Source of the DNA: Mesorhizobium sp. SOD10
Lineage (GTDB): Bacteria > Pseudomonadota > Alphaproteobacteria > Rhizobiales > Rhizobiaceae
Length of the DNA stretch: 64,000 nt
Assembly: GCA_000824805.1 (NCBI GenBank)
Contig: CCNA01000008.1
Location: forward strand, 62,001-126,000
Direction: 5' to 3'
Shown: one piece after another, positions 1 to 9,404 of the stretch
How positions within the stretch are numbered: the first letter of the stretch is position 1
Layout of the letters: every line of letters begins with the position of its first letter
Notes under the pieces: generated by a model
The model's database searches: none
What the model was told of the DNA's origin: nothing
The model's input: the letters and a program-made list of their open reading frames with translations, nothing else
Position numbers and translations under genes: made by a program

Positions 1-1
1 G

Positions 2-214
2 AAGCGGGTCGATCCGATCGCGGCCGGACGACGGCTGGCGAACTACCTCAAGGTGATGACGCTCGAAGCGCAAACAATTGCCCGCGCCTGCGGCAAGAAC
101 AGCCTGCACAACCTCGAGCCCGAGGATCTCGTCGCGCTCTCGATCGAAGCCGCCGCCATGGCCGGCGTGCCTTTGGCCGGCACCAACTGGATACCGGGGA
201 AGAACGGCTTCTAA
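2..214 (+). CDS. mgsC: N-methylglutamate synthase subunit C (FMN glutamate-synthase-like), C-terminal end
   Basis: Only the last 70 residues lie in the window; the gene starts upstream. The tail reads as the C-terminal end of the FMN-binding large-subunit glutamate synthase domain (GlxD/MgsC type), with the features LANYLKVMTLEAQTIARACGK and a final NWIPGKNGF. The assignment rests on this tail and on gene order: in the N-methylglutamate pathway the mgsABC genes sit next to gmaS and mgdABCD, exactly what follows here. MgsABC would condense methylamine (or the methylamine moiety of gamma-glutamylmethylamide) with glutamate to give N-methylglutamate. Rhizobial annotation often calls this gene glxD. 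The stop is followed 36 bases later by gmaS, so one transcript is likely. Confidence 0.7.
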   Translation, partial: KRVDPIAAGRRLANYLKVMTLEAQTIARACGKNSLHNLEPEDLVALSIEAAAMAGVPLAGTNWIPGKNGF

Positions 215-250
215 GACAAACTTCCAAGATCACATAAGCGAGGAACTATA

Positions 251-1558
251 ATGGGGAACGATCTCGCCGCATTCGCCAAGGAGAACGGCGTCAAATATTT
301 CATGATCTCCTACACCGACCTGTTCAGCGGCCAGCGCGCCAAGCTGGTGCCGGCGCAGGCGATCGCCGACATGCAGAAAGACGGTGCGGGCTTTGCCGGT
401 TTCGCCACCTGGCTCGACCTGACGCCGGCGCATCCGGACATGCTGGCGGTGCCGGACCCGGAGTCGGTTATCCAATTGCCGTGGAAGAAAGACGTCGCCT
501 GGGTGGCGGCCAATTGCATCATGGACGACAAGGAGGTCGACCAGGCGCCGCGCAACACGCTGAAGCGGATGATCGCTGAGGCGGCCCGCGACGGCATGCA
601 TGTCAAGACCGGCATCGAGGCCGAGTTCTTCCTGATCTCGCCGGACGGCACAGCCATTTCCGACCAATACGACACGGCGTCGAAGCCCTGCTACGACCAG
701 CAGGCGGTGATGCGGCGTTACGACGTGATCGCCGAGATCTGCGACCACATGCTGGCGCTGGGCTGGGGCCCTTACCAGAACGACCATGAGGACGCCAACG
801 GCCAGTTCGAGATGAACTGGTCCTTCGACCACGCGTTGGCGACGGCCGACAAGCACTCCTTCTTCAAGTTCATGGTCAAGTCGATCGCGGAAAAGCACGG
901 CCTGCGCGCGACCTTCATGCCGAAGCCGTTCCAGGGCCTGACCGGCAATGGCTGCCATGCGCATATCTCGGTGTGGGACGAGACCGGCAAGACCAATGTG
1001 TTTGCCGACAACGCGATGGAGCTCGGGCTTTCCGCCAAGGGCAAGAACTTCCTCGGAGGCATCATGAAGCATGCCTCGGCGCTTGCCGCGATCACCAATC
1101 CGACGGTGAATTCCTACAAGCGCATCAATGCGCCGCGCACCATTTCGGGCGCGACCTGGGCGCCGAACACGGTGACCTGGACCGGCAACAACCGCACCCA
1201 TATGGTGCGCGTGCCCGGCCCCGGCCGTTTCGAATTGCGCCTGCCGGACGGCGCCGCCAACCCCTATCTCCTGCAGGCGGTGATCATCGCTGCGGGCCTC
1301 GACGGCATCCGCTCCAAGGCGGACCCCGGCAAGCGCCACGACATCGACATGTACCAGTTCGGCCATACCGTGACCGACGCGCCGAAACTGCCGCTCAACC
1401 TGCTCGACGCGTTGCGCGAGTTCGACAATGACAAATCGCTCAAGGCGGCGCTGGGTGAGGAATTTTCGTCGGCGTATCTAAAGCTGAAGCAGCAGGAATG
1501 GAATTCCTATGCGTCCCACTTCACGCAGTGGGAGCGCGACCATACGCTGGATATCTAG
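251..1558 (+). CDS. gmaS: Gamma-glutamylmethylamide synthetase (glutamine-synthetase family, GmaS/GlnT type)
   Basis: 435 residues with the full glutamine-synthetase catalytic fold. Visible motifs are the metal ligands E-A-E at about 123-125, QFEMN at about 185-189, the TGNGCHAH loop at about 231-238, and the arginine-rich NRTHMVRVPGPGRFELR segment near 313-330. The length (about 435) and lack of the adenylylation-type C-terminus fit the GlnT/GmaS branch rather than GlnA (about 470). GmaS ligates methylamine to glutamate with ATP. Rhizobial homologues are often labelled type III glutamine synthetase, so true glutamine synthesis cannot be excluded from sequence alone. The placement between mgsC and mgdABCD favours methylamine. 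GCGAGGAA precedes the ATG at a good distance. Confidence 0.8.
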   Translation: MGNDLAAFAKENGVKYFMISYTDLFSGQRAKLVPAQAIADMQKDGAGFAGFATWLDLTPAHPDMLAVPDPESVIQLPWKKDVAWVAANCIMDDKEVDQAPRNTLKRMIAEAARDGMHVKTGIEAEFFLISPDGTAISDQYDTASKPCYDQQAVMRRYDVIAEICDHMLALGWGPYQNDHEDANGQFEMNWSFDHALATADKHSFFKFMVKSIAEKHGLRATFMPKPFQGLTGNGCHAHISVWDETGKTNVFADNAMELGLSAKGKNFLGGIMKHASALAAITNPTVNSYKRINAPRTISGATWAPNTVTWTGNNRTHMVRVPGPGRFELRLPDGAANPYLLQAVIIAAGLDGIRSKADPGKRHDIDMYQFGHTVTDAPKLPLNLLDALREFDNDKSLKAALGEEFSSAYLKLKQQEWNSYASHFTQWERDHTLDI

Positions 1559-1594
1559 ATATCTCGGCGGTGCGAGCGACCTCGGAATGAACTG

Positions 1595-2848
1595 ATGAAA
1601 TACTCGATCTTCTCGCTCGCCCGCGCCGCCCTCTCCGGCCACAAGAACTGGCAGCCCACCTGGCGCGACGCAGCGCCGAAGGACCGCTACGACGTGGTGA
1701 TCATCGGCGGCGGCGGCCACGGTCTCGCTACGGCCTGGTTCCTCGCCAGCGAGTTCGGCATCCGCAACGTCGCAGTGCTCGAAAAAGGCTGGATCGGCTC
1801 CGGCAATGCCGGCCGCAACACCACCATCATCCGCTCCAATTACGGCCTGCCCGGCAACACCGGCTTCTACGAATTGTCGATGAAGCTTTGGGAGCGAATG
1901 GAGCAGGACCTCAACTACAACGCGATGGTCAGCCAGCGCGGCGTGCTCAACCTCTATCACTCCGACGCGCAGCGCGATGCCTTCGCCCGGCGCGGCAACA
2001 CCATGCGCATCAACGGCATCGACGCCGAGCTGCTCGACCAGGCGGCTCTCAGGAAAATGCTGCCGTTCCTTAATTTCGACAATGCGCGTTTCCCAGTGCA
2101 AGGCGGGCTGCTGCAGCGGCGCGGCGGCACGGCGCGGCACGACGCCGTCGTCTGGGGCTACGCGCATGCGGCGAGCGCGCTCGGCGTCGACATCATCCAG
2201 AATTGCGAGGTCACCGGTTTCACGCGCGACGCCAACGGCAAGGTGACCGGCGTCGAGACCTCGCGCGGAAAGATCGGCGCCGGCAAGGTCGGCATGGCGG
2301 TGGCGGGTTCTTCCTCGCGCGTCGCGGCCATGGCCGGCCTGCGCCTGCCGATCGAAAGCCATGTGCTGCAGGCCTTCGTCTCGGAGGCGATCAAGCCGCT
2401 CCTGCCCAATGTCATGACCTTCGGCGCCGGGCACTTCTATGTCAGTCAGTCCGACAAGGGCGGGCTGGTCTTCGGCGGCGATATCGACGGCTACAATTCC
2501 TACGCCCAACGCGGCAATCTGCCGGTGGTCGAGGATGTCTGCGAAGGCGGCATGGCGCTGATCCCGATGATCGGCCGCGTGCGGCTCTTACGCCAGTGGG
2601 GCGGCATCATGGACATGTCGATGGACGGCTCGCCGATTATCGACAAGAGCCCGGTCGACGGCCTCTATATCAATGCCGGCTGGTGCTATGGCGGCTTCAA
2701 GGCGACGCCGGGCTCGGGCTTCGTCTTTGCCCATCTCATCGCCCGCGATCAATCGCACAAGGAAGCCGCGCTCTTCCGCCTCGACCGGTTCCGGCGCGGT
2801 GCCATGATTGACGAGAAGGGCCAGGGCGCCCAACCGAACCTGCACTGA
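1595..2848 (+). CDS. mgdA: N-methylglutamate dehydrogenase subunit A (sarcosine oxidase beta-like, FAD)
   Basis: 417 residues, a DAO-type FAD oxidoreductase homologous to the beta subunit of heterotetrameric sarcosine oxidase. The dinucleotide-binding GGGGHG lies at about 38-43 after a short N-terminal arm rich in aromatic residues, and the C-terminal GWCYGGFKATPGSG segment is typical of SoxB. In the N-methylglutamate pathway the four-subunit MgdABCD oxidises N-methylglutamate to glutamate and passes the methyl carbon to tetrahydrofolate. The gene lies 36 bases after gmaS and 15 bases before mgdB, all in one direction. By sequence alone it could be called soxB; the neighbouring gmaS and mgsC decide for mgdA. 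Confidence 0.82.
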   Translation: MKYSIFSLARAALSGHKNWQPTWRDAAPKDRYDVVIIGGGGHGLATAWFLASEFGIRNVAVLEKGWIGSGNAGRNTTIIRSNYGLPGNTGFYELSMKLWERMEQDLNYNAMVSQRGVLNLYHSDAQRDAFARRGNTMRINGIDAELLDQAALRKMLPFLNFDNARFPVQGGLLQRRGGTARHDAVVWGYAHAASALGVDIIQNCEVTGFTRDANGKVTGVETSRGKIGAGKVGMAVAGSSSRVAAMAGLRLPIESHVLQAFVSEAIKPLLPNVMTFGAGHFYVSQSDKGGLVFGGDIDGYNSYAQRGNLPVVEDVCEGGMALIPMIGRVRLLRQWGGIMDMSMDGSPIIDKSPVDGLYINAGWCYGGFKATPGSGFVFAHLIARDQSHKEAALFRLDRFRRGAMIDEKGQGAQPNLH

Positions 2849-2863
2849 GGCCGCCGTAGCAAG

Positions 2864-3139
2864 ATGCGTATTACCTGTCCCTTCTGCGGCGAACGCGAAC
2901 TCGGCGAGTTCACCTATCTCGGCGACGCCAAGCCGCAACGCCCCGCGGCCGATGCCGGCGAAGATGCGGTCTACGACTACGTCTATCTGCGCGACAATAT
3001 CGCCGGTGTGATGAGCGAGCACTGGTACCATGGCGGGGGCTGCCGGGCCTGGCTGAAGGTCACGCGCAACACGCTGACGCATGAGATTTCGGCCGTGGAA
3101 CCGGCGGCTGGCGCCGGCGCCGCCAAGGTTGGTGCGTGA
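2864..3139 (+). CDS. mgdB: N-methylglutamate dehydrogenase subunit B (sarcosine oxidase delta-like, zinc)
   Basis: 91 residues, the small delta-type subunit. The zinc site of the family is visible: C5-x2-C8 near the start (CPFC) and H53, H56 and C60 in the segment SEHWYHGGGC. The rest is the expected short body (YLGDAKPQRP, then VYDYVYLRDN). It is structural and has no reaction of its own; it holds the interface of the alpha and gamma subunits. The stop TGA shares its A with the ATG of mgdC, so the two are translationally coupled. Confidence 0.85.
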   Translation: MRITCPFCGERELGEFTYLGDAKPQRPAADAGEDAVYDYVYLRDNIAGVMSEHWYHGGGCRAWLKVTRNTLTHEISAVEPAAGAGAAKVGA

Positions 3140-6120
3140 TGCGCGGCGACCAGGCAAACCGGCTGAACGACGGCGGCCTCATCGACCGCTCGACACCGCT
3201 CAACTTCCGCTTCGACGGCAAGATTCTCTTCGGCTTCAAGGGCGACACGCTTGCTTCCGCGCTGATCGCGAACGGCGTCAAGCTCGTCGGCCGCTCGTTC
3301 AAATATCACCGTCCGCGCGGCATCCTGACCGCCGGCTCGGAAGAGCCCAACGCGCTGGTCGAGCTGCGCAGCGGCGCCAGGCGCGAGCCGAACACCAAGG
3401 CGACGACGGCCGAGCTCTATGAGGGCCTCGAAGCCGCCAGCCAGAACCGCTGGCCGTCGCTCAAGTTCGACGTGATGTCGGTCAACCAGTTGTTCGCGCC
3501 GATCTTCGTCGCCGGCTTCTACTACAAGACCTTCATGTGGCCGGCGAAGTTCTGGGAAGCGATCTACGAGCCGGCGATCCGCCGCGCCGCCGGCCTCGGT
3601 CGCGCCGCGGGCGTTTCCGATCCGGACCATTACGACAAGGCCTGGGCGCATTGCGACGTGGTGATCGCGGGTTCCGGGCCGGCCGGCCTGGCGGCTGCCC
3701 TTGCTGCGGGACGCAGCGGCGCGCGCGTCATCCTTTGCGAGGAGGATTTTGTCCTCGGCGGGCGCCTGCTCGCCGATGGCGGCACGATCGACGGATTGCC
3801 GGCCGCCGAATGGATCGCGCGCGCGGTTGCCGAACTTGAGGCCATGCCCGACGTGCGCATCATGACGCGCACCACTTTGTTCGGCGTCTATGATGGCGGC
3901 ACCTATGGCGCGATCGAGCGCGTCAACGACCACCTGCCGGTGCCACCGAAGCATCAGGTGCGCCAGCGGCTGTGGCGGATCGTGGCCAAGCGCTGCGTCG
4001 TGGCGGCCGGCGCGATCGAACGACCGATCGTCTTTGCCGGCAACGACACGCCAGGCGTGATGATGGCGTCGGCCATGCGCAGCTACATCAACCGCTACGC
4101 GGCCACGCCGGCTAGGCGGATCGCTCTCTTCACCAACAATGAGGATGGCTGGCGTACGGCCGAAACGGCGATCGCGACGGGTCTTCAAGTGGCCGCCGTG
4201 ATCGATGCGCGACCGGACGTTTCGCCGGCGCATCGCGCCCTGGCCGGCAGGGGCGGCTTCCCTGTGCTGCACGGCTCCGTCAGCGGCGTCGATGGCGGCA
4301 AGAATGGCGTGCGCAAGATTTCCGTCTCGCTGACCGGCGGGGCGCGCGGCGAGGTCGAGGCCGACGGGCTCGCCGTCTCCGGCGGCTGGAACCCGGCGGT
4401 CGGCCTCACCTCCTATCATCGGGGCCGGCCGAAATGGCGCGACGACATCGCCGCCTTCGTGCCGGACGGCGCTCCGCCCGGCATGGCAGCAGCGGGCGCC
4501 GCCAACGGCGCCTTCGGACTTGGCGCCTGCCTACGCGAAGGATTCGAGGCAGGCGCTGCTGCGGCGCGCGATGCCGGACACAGCGGCAATATCGGATCGA
4601 TGTCGGTCGCGGATGACGAGGCTTTTTCGCTGACGCCGCTCTGGCATGTCGCCGGCAAAGGCAAGGCCTTCGTCGACCAGCAGCATGACGTCACCGCGTC
4701 CGACGTCGAGCTGGCACAGCGCGAGGGTTTCGAGTCGGTCGAGCATCTGAAGCGCTACACCACGCTCGGCATGGCGACCGACCAAGGCAAGACCTCGAAT
4801 ATCGCCGGCCTCGCCATCATGGCGGCGGTCAGCGGCAAATCCATTCCCGAGACCGGCACGACGATCTACCGGCCGCCTTACGTGCCGGTCGCCATCGGCG
4901 CCTTCGCCGGGCATCACCGCGACGAGAATTTCCATGCGACGCGGCTGACGCCCTCACATCACTGGGCGGTGGAACAGGGTGCCGTCTTCGTCGATACCGG
5001 CTTATGGAAACGCGCGCAGTGGTACCCCCGCGCCGGCGAGAAGGACTGGCTGGAGTCGGTGACCCGCGAGGTCAAGGCGGTGCGCAGCGGCGTCGGCTTC
5101 TGCGACGTCTCGACACTCGGCAAGATCGACGTGCATGGCCCGGATGCCGGCGCCTTCCTTGACCGCGTCTATATCAACGCCTTCTCCAGTCTCGCCGTCG
5201 GCAAGGCGCGCTACGGGCTGATGCTGCGCGAGGACGGCATCGTCTATGATGATGGCACGACCTCCCGCCTCGCCGAGGACCATTACTTCCTCACCACCAC
5301 CACGGCGAAAGCCGGGCTGGTGATGCAGCATCTGGAATTCTGCCGCCAGGTGCTGTTCCCCGAGCTCGACGTGCAGTTGACCTCGGTCTCCGACCAGTGG
5401 GCGCAGTTCTCGATCGCCGGGCCGAAAACCCGCGATCTCTTGAAAGAGATCGTCGATCCGGCCGAGGACCTGTCGAGCGAAGGCTTTCCGTTTATGGGCG
5501 CGCGGGAAGTTGCGTTGCGCGGCGGCCTGAAGGCGAGGCTGTTCCGCATCTCCTTCTCCGGCGAGATGGCGTTCGAGATTTCGGTGCCGGCGCGCTATGG
5601 CGAAGCGATGGCGCGCAATCTGATGATTGCCGGCAAGCCGTTCGGCGTGACGCCCTACGGCACGGAGGCGCTCGGGGTGATGCGTATCGAAAAGGGCCAT
5701 GTCGCCGGGCCGGAGCTTAACGGCACCACGACGGCCGCCGATCTCGGCCTCGGCAAGATGATGTCGACCAAGAAGGATTTCATCGGCCGCGTCATGGCCG
5801 CGCGCGAGGCGCTGGTCGCGCCGAACCGGCAGGTGGTCGTCGGCATCAAGCCGACCGACAAGGCGCGCCGCCTGCGCTCCGGCGCGCACATCATTCCCAA
5901 GGGCGAGACCCCTGGCCCCGAGAACGATCAGGGCTATGTCACCTCGGTCTGCTTCTCGCCGGTGCTCGACCAGTGGATCGGGCTCGGCCTTGTCGAGCGC
6001 GGCCGCGAGCGCATCGGCGAGATCGTGCGCGCGCACGACCCGCTGCGCGGCGAAGACTATGATGTCGAGCTCTGCAATTCCGTCTTCTACGATCCGGATG
6101 GAGGGCGCCAGCGTGGCTGA
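3139..6120 (+). CDS. mgdC: N-methylglutamate dehydrogenase subunit C (sarcosine oxidase alpha-like)
   Basis: 993 residues. Domains in order: an N-terminal ferredoxin-like (fer2_4) fold in the first 100 residues (GDTLASALIANG, GRSFKYHRPRG); a pyridine-nucleotide/FAD-type Rossmann fold with GSGPAGLAAA at about 176-185; and a C-terminal GcvT-type folate-binding region from about 600 to 990 (SFSGEMAFEISVPARYGEA, GTEALGVMRIEKGHV). The architecture and length equal the SoxA alpha subunit; tetrahydrofolate would collect the methyl carbon. I chose the ATG overlapping the mgdB stop rather than the GTG one codon earlier. The gene ends 8 bases inside mgdD, showing a tight operon. Confidence 0.85.
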   Translation: MRGDQANRLNDGGLIDRSTPLNFRFDGKILFGFKGDTLASALIANGVKLVGRSFKYHRPRGILTAGSEEPNALVELRSGARREPNTKATTAELYEGLEAASQNRWPSLKFDVMSVNQLFAPIFVAGFYYKTFMWPAKFWEAIYEPAIRRAAGLGRAAGVSDPDHYDKAWAHCDVVIAGSGPAGLAAALAAGRSGARVILCEEDFVLGGRLLADGGTIDGLPAAEWIARAVAELEAMPDVRIMTRTTLFGVYDGGTYGAIERVNDHLPVPPKHQVRQRLWRIVAKRCVVAAGAIERPIVFAGNDTPGVMMASAMRSYINRYAATPARRIALFTNNEDGWRTAETAIATGLQVAAVIDARPDVSPAHRALAGRGGFPVLHGSVSGVDGGKNGVRKISVSLTGGARGEVEADGLAVSGGWNPAVGLTSYHRGRPKWRDDIAAFVPDGAPPGMAAAGAANGAFGLGACLREGFEAGAAAARDAGHSGNIGSMSVADDEAFSLTPLWHVAGKGKAFVDQQHDVTASDVELAQREGFESVEHLKRYTTLGMATDQGKTSNIAGLAIMAAVSGKSIPETGTTIYRPPYVPVAIGAFAGHHRDENFHATRLTPSHHWAVEQGAVFVDTGLWKRAQWYPRAGEKDWLESVTREVKAVRSGVGFCDVSTLGKIDVHGPDAGAFLDRVYINAFSSLAVGKARYGLMLREDGIVYDDGTTSRLAEDHYFLTTTTAKAGLVMQHLEFCRQVLFPELDVQLTSVSDQWAQFSIAGPKTRDLLKEIVDPAEDLSSEGFPFMGAREVALRGGLKARLFRISFSGEMAFEISVPARYGEAMARNLMIAGKPFGVTPYGTEALGVMRIEKGHVAGPELNGTTTAADLGLGKMMSTKKDFIGRVMAAREALVAPNRQVVVGIKPTDKARRLRSGAHIIPKGETPGPENDQGYVTSVCFSPVLDQWIGLGLVERGRERIGEIVRAHDPLRGEDYDVELCNSVFYDPDGGRQRG

Positions 6121-6739
6121 TTTTTCGTGGGACATCCGCAGCCCGCTCGACCGCGCGCTGGTCGCCGGCCCTTACGGCGCGCAGGGCGAAGCCGGCGTTT
6201 CGCTGACCGAGATCCGCGATTTCGATCTCGTCCAGGTGATGGCGCGGCGCGGCAAGGCCGGCGAGATGATGAAGGCCGCGACAGCGCGCTTCGGGGTCGC
6301 CGCGCCGGAAACACCCAAGGCGATCGGCACGGCCGACGCGACGCTGATCTGGTCCGGGCCGGACCAGTTCCTCGTGCTGTCCAAGGACGGCAAGCATTCG
6401 ATTGAGGCGCTTGACTCTGTCTTTGCCGGTTCGGCTTCGCTTTCCGACCAATCGCATGCGCGGGCGCTGATCAGCGTCTCCGGCGATAAGGCACGCGCGA
6501 TGCTCGCCAAGCTGTCGTCGATCGACCTGCATCCTGATGTGTTCGGCGTCGGCGCGGCGGCAGCAACCTCAATGGATCATACGAGCGTCACGCTGTGGCG
6601 CGGCCAGGATCGGGCTGACGGGCAGGCGGTGTTCGATCTCCTGGTGTTCGCGACTTTCGCCGCGAGCCTGTGGCACACCATTCTGGACGCGGCCGCGGAA
6701 TATGGTGTTACGATCGGCCATTCCGAGGACTTGGCGTAG
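6113..6739 (+). CDS. mgdD: N-methylglutamate dehydrogenase subunit D (sarcosine oxidase gamma-like)
   Basis: 208 residues, homologous to the gamma subunit of sarcosine oxidase, a small GcvT-fold protein (DATLIWSGPDQFLVLS, DQSHARALISVSG, FATFAASLWHTILDAA). I placed the start at GTG 6113 because GGAGG lies 8 bases upstream; the in-frame ATG at 6098 lacks a clear ribosome site. The start overlaps the end of mgdC by 8 bases. It is the last gene of the methylamine block; a palindromic repeat of about 145 bases follows before the next gene. Confidence 0.82.
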   Translation: MADFSWDIRSPLDRALVAGPYGAQGEAGVSLTEIRDFDLVQVMARRGKAGEMMKAATARFGVAAPETPKAIGTADATLIWSGPDQFLVLSKDGKHSIEALDSVFAGSASLSDQSHARALISVSGDKARAMLAKLSSIDLHPDVFGVGAAAATSMDHTSVTLWRGQDRADGQAVFDLLVFATFAASLWHTILDAAAEYGVTIGHSEDLA

Positions 6740-6750
6740 CGGTGCGCCCT

Positions 6751-6896
6751 CGCCTTCTCCCCTTGCGGAAGAAGGCGGATCGGCGCGCAAGCGCAGAGAC
6801 GGATGAGGGGTGTTCAGCGGAGTGAGACGCTGGCTTTCCCTGGAGCACCCCTCATCCGGCCGCTTCGCGGCCACCTACTCCCCAGGGGAGAAGGCG
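6751..6896. repeat. Long palindromic intergenic repeat (rhizobial type), copy 1
   Basis: The outer arms CGCCTTCTCCCC (6751-6762) and GGGGAGAAGGCG (6885-6896) are perfect inverted copies. A second inner pair is GGATGAGGGGTG (6801-6812) and CACCCCTCATCC (6846-6857). The whole could fold into one long branched hairpin between mgdD and the DUF1989-GcvT gene. Similar but not identical palindromes occur near 16.8 kb and 31.4 kb, as expected of dispersed mosaic repeats in Mesorhizobium. It may stabilise or separate transcripts; it has no coding content. Confidence 0.7.
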
Positions 6897-6994
6897 GAGC
6901 CAGTGCTTGCCAAATCGATCCCCGCTGCTATTCTTGGTGCTAAAATAATTTTACATACAGGCAAACTTGTTTCTCGCTCGGAGGAGGGTTTGAG

Positions 6995-9361
6995 ATGAGC
7001 CAGTCGCCGTATCCTGCCGTCCTAGCTGGACCGCCCAAGCCCAGCCAGATCCTCAGGCCAGGTCAGATCAGCCTCCCGCCAGGCGTGGAGCGCTACACGG
7101 TGCAAGGTAACGGCGCGGTGCTGATCGATGTCGAGGCCGGCGACAGCGTCAGCGTGACCAATGTCGAGGGCGGCCAGCCTTGCGAGTTGCTCGCCTGGGA
7201 CAAGTCGGGCATCACCGATCCTGGCATTTTCGGCGAGCGGTCCAACAGCAATGCCGCGTGCATCAAGGCGCTGCTCGCCGAGGGAGACAGCCTTTCAGCG
7301 CTGCGCCTCAGCCTCGAGCGCCGCAACGTGCAGTTCGAGCAGCCGAGGGCCGTGCGCGTGTTCGGCGGCGCCACGCCGGCCGGAACGGAGCAGAGCTTTT
7401 CGGTCCAGCGCGACGGCGCGCTGCTGATTGCGGCTCCCGGCGGACCGATGCTGGTCGACGGCCACAACACGGCGACGCCGCTCACCGTCCTGGTGCGCCG
7501 CGCCACGATCCGGCTGAAGAACAGGTCGCAACTTCCCGATCCGCTCGCCGATCCGGTGCTCGACCTTCGTGTGAAGTCGGCGACCGCCGAATCCTATTTC
7601 GTCAAGGCCGGCGACTATCTGCAGATCATCGATGTCGACGGCCGGCAATGCACCGACTTCCAGTGTTTTTCGGCGCGCAAGCTGGACAAGGGCCGCGACC
7701 TGCCGCTCGACGTGACGACGACCCGCACGCTGATGGGCTCGGCCTATCCGATGCCGGGACTGCATTCGAAATATTACGACCAGGACATGGAGCCGCTGGT
7801 CGAGGTGGTGCAGGACACGTGCGGCCGGCACGACGCCTTCGCGCTCGCCTGTGCGGCCAAATACTACGACGACATCGGATATCCCGGTCACACCAACTGC
7901 TCGGAGAACTTCAACAAGGCGCTCTCCGACAAGGGCGTGATGCCGCGCGCGGGCTGGATGGCGATCAACTTCTTTTTCAACACGGCGATCGACGCGCATG
8001 GCGTGATGGTGTCGGACGAGCCGTGGTCGCGGCCGGGCGATTATGTGCTCTTGCGCGCGCTGACCGACATCGTCTGCGTGTCCTCGGCCTGTCCGGACGA
8101 CACCACGCCCGCCAATGGCTGGGACCTGACCGATATCCATGTGCGCGCGTATTCCGGCCAGCACAAATTCTCGCGAGCGATCGCCAGACGCATGAAGCCC
8201 GACTCGGAACCGAAAATGACCCGCGAGACAGCCTTTCATTCGAGCTTTGCCAAGCACACGCGCGACTTCGTCGAATACAGGGGCTATTGGCTGGCCAACT
8301 CCTTCGCCAAGGAAGGCCCCATCGCCGAATACTGGGCCTGCCGGCAGGATGCAGTGATCATGGACCTGTCGCCGCTGCGCAAGTTCGAGGTCACCGGACC
8401 GGATGCGGAAGCGCTGCTGCAATACACGCTGACCCGCGACGTCAAGAAGCTCGGCGTCGGTCAGGTCGTCTATACGGCGATGTGCTACGAGCATGGCGGC
8501 ATGATCGATGACGGCACGCTGCTCAGGCTCGGCAAGGACAATTTCCGCTGGGTCGGCGGCGACGATCTTTCCGGCGAATGGCTGCGCGAGACCGCCAAAA
8601 AGCTTGGCCTCAACGTCTTGATTCGCTCCTCCACCGATCAGATGCACAACATCGCCGTGCAGGGGCCGAAGAGCCGCGACATATTGAAGGAGGTCGTCTG
8701 GACCTCGCCGGTGCAGCCTTCGATCGGCGAGCTCGAATGGTTCCGCTTCGCCGTCGCGCGCATCGGCGGCGGCAACGGCGTTCCGGTCGTGGTCTCGCGC
8801 ACCGGCTACACCGGCGAGCTCGGCTACGAGATCTGGTGCCATCCGCGCGACGCCGAAAAGGTGTTCGACGCCGTCTGGGAAGCCGGCCAGCCGCATGGGC
8901 TGAAGCCGATGGGCCTGCAGGCGCTCGACATGGTGCGCATCGAGGCCGGGCTGATCTTCGCCGGATATGAATTCTCCGACCAGACCGATCCATTCGAGGC
9001 CGGCATCGGCTTCACGGTGCCGCTCAAGACCAAGGCCGACGACTTCATCGGCCGCGACGCGCTGATCCGGCGCAAAGAGCATCCCCAGCACAAGCTCGTC
9101 GGCCTCGACATCGACGCCAACATCCCGGTCGGCCATGGTGACTGCGTCCATGTCGGCCGCGCCCAGATCGGCGTCGTCACCTCCGGCATGCGCTCGCCGG
9201 TGCTCGGCAAGACCATCGCGCTGGCACGGCTCGACGTCACCCATGCCGAGATCGGCACGGAGGTCGAGATCGGCAAGCTCGACGGCCACGCCAAGCGGTT
9301 GCCGGCGCGAGTCGTGGCCTTCGCCCACTACGACCCGCAGAAGACCAGGCCACGTTCCTGA
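6995..9361 (+). CDS. DUF1989 / GcvT-domain fusion protein, probable folate-dependent methyl (C1) transferase
   Basis: 788 residues. The N-terminal half (about 30-375) is DUF1989, the urea-carboxylase-associated fold, apparently as two related parts. The second part carries the conserved cysteine segment SSACPDD near 365 and DGRQCTDFQC near 215. The C-terminal half (about 410-785) is an aminomethyltransferase (GcvT) domain: KFEVTGPDAEALLQY, SRTGYTGELGYEIW, GLQALDMVRIEAGL, then the glycine-cleavage-T barrel. GcvT domains bind tetrahydrofolate and accept C1 groups from methylated amines, so a demethylase role is likely. The substrate is unknown. GGAGGAGGG lies just before the ATG. It follows the mgd genes and precedes a permease. 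Confidence 0.75.
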   Translation: MSQSPYPAVLAGPPKPSQILRPGQISLPPGVERYTVQGNGAVLIDVEAGDSVSVTNVEGGQPCELLAWDKSGITDPGIFGERSNSNAACIKALLAEGDSLSALRLSLERRNVQFEQPRAVRVFGGATPAGTEQSFSVQRDGALLIAAPGGPMLVDGHNTATPLTVLVRRATIRLKNRSQLPDPLADPVLDLRVKSATAESYFVKAGDYLQIIDVDGRQCTDFQCFSARKLDKGRDLPLDVTTTRTLMGSAYPMPGLHSKYYDQDMEPLVEVVQDTCGRHDAFALACAAKYYDDIGYPGHTNCSENFNKALSDKGVMPRAGWMAINFFFNTAIDAHGVMVSDEPWSRPGDYVLLRALTDIVCVSSACPDDTTPANGWDLTDIHVRAYSGQHKFSRAIARRMKPDSEPKMTRETAFHSSFAKHTRDFVEYRGYWLANSFAKEGPIAEYWACRQDAVIMDLSPLRKFEVTGPDAEALLQYTLTRDVKKLGVGQVVYTAMCYEHGGMIDDGTLLRLGKDNFRWVGGDDLSGEWLRETAKKLGLNVLIRSSTDQMHNIAVQGPKSRDILKEVVWTSPVQPSIGELEWFRFAVARIGGGNGVPVVVSRTGYTGELGYEIWCHPRDAEKVFDAVWEAGQPHGLKPMGLQALDMVRIEAGLIFAGYEFSDQTDPFEAGIGFTVPLKTKADDFIGRDALIRRKEHPQHKLVGLDIDANIPVGHGDCVHVGRAQIGVVTSGMRSPVLGKTIALARLDVTHAEIGTEVEIGKLDGHAKRLPARVVAFAHYDPQKTRPRS

Positions 9362-9372
9362 TAGCAGCAACC

Positions 9373-9404
9373 CTTCCCTTCTCCCCCTTGTGGGAGAAGG
9401 GAAG
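9373..9404. terminator. Strong 13-bp hairpin between the DUF1989-GcvT gene and the permease
   Basis: CTTCCCTTCTCCC (9373-9385) pairs perfectly with GGGAGAAGGGAAG (9392-9404). There is no T-run after it, so it may be a small dispersed repeat, an RNA-stability element or a weak terminator rather than a standard intrinsic terminator. The rest of 9405-9599 shows no gene. Confidence 0.45.

Noticed and set aside
251..1558. Calling this gene ordinary glutamine synthetase (glnA/glnT)
   Set aside because: Possible by sequence alone, but the flanking mgsC and mgdABCD genes make gamma-glutamylmethylamide synthetase the better call.
1595..6739. Calling the four-subunit enzyme sarcosine oxidase (soxBDAG)
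   Set aside because: The subunits are homologous, but a glycine betaine/sarcosine context (glyA, purU, folD) is missing and gmaS/mgs genes are present.
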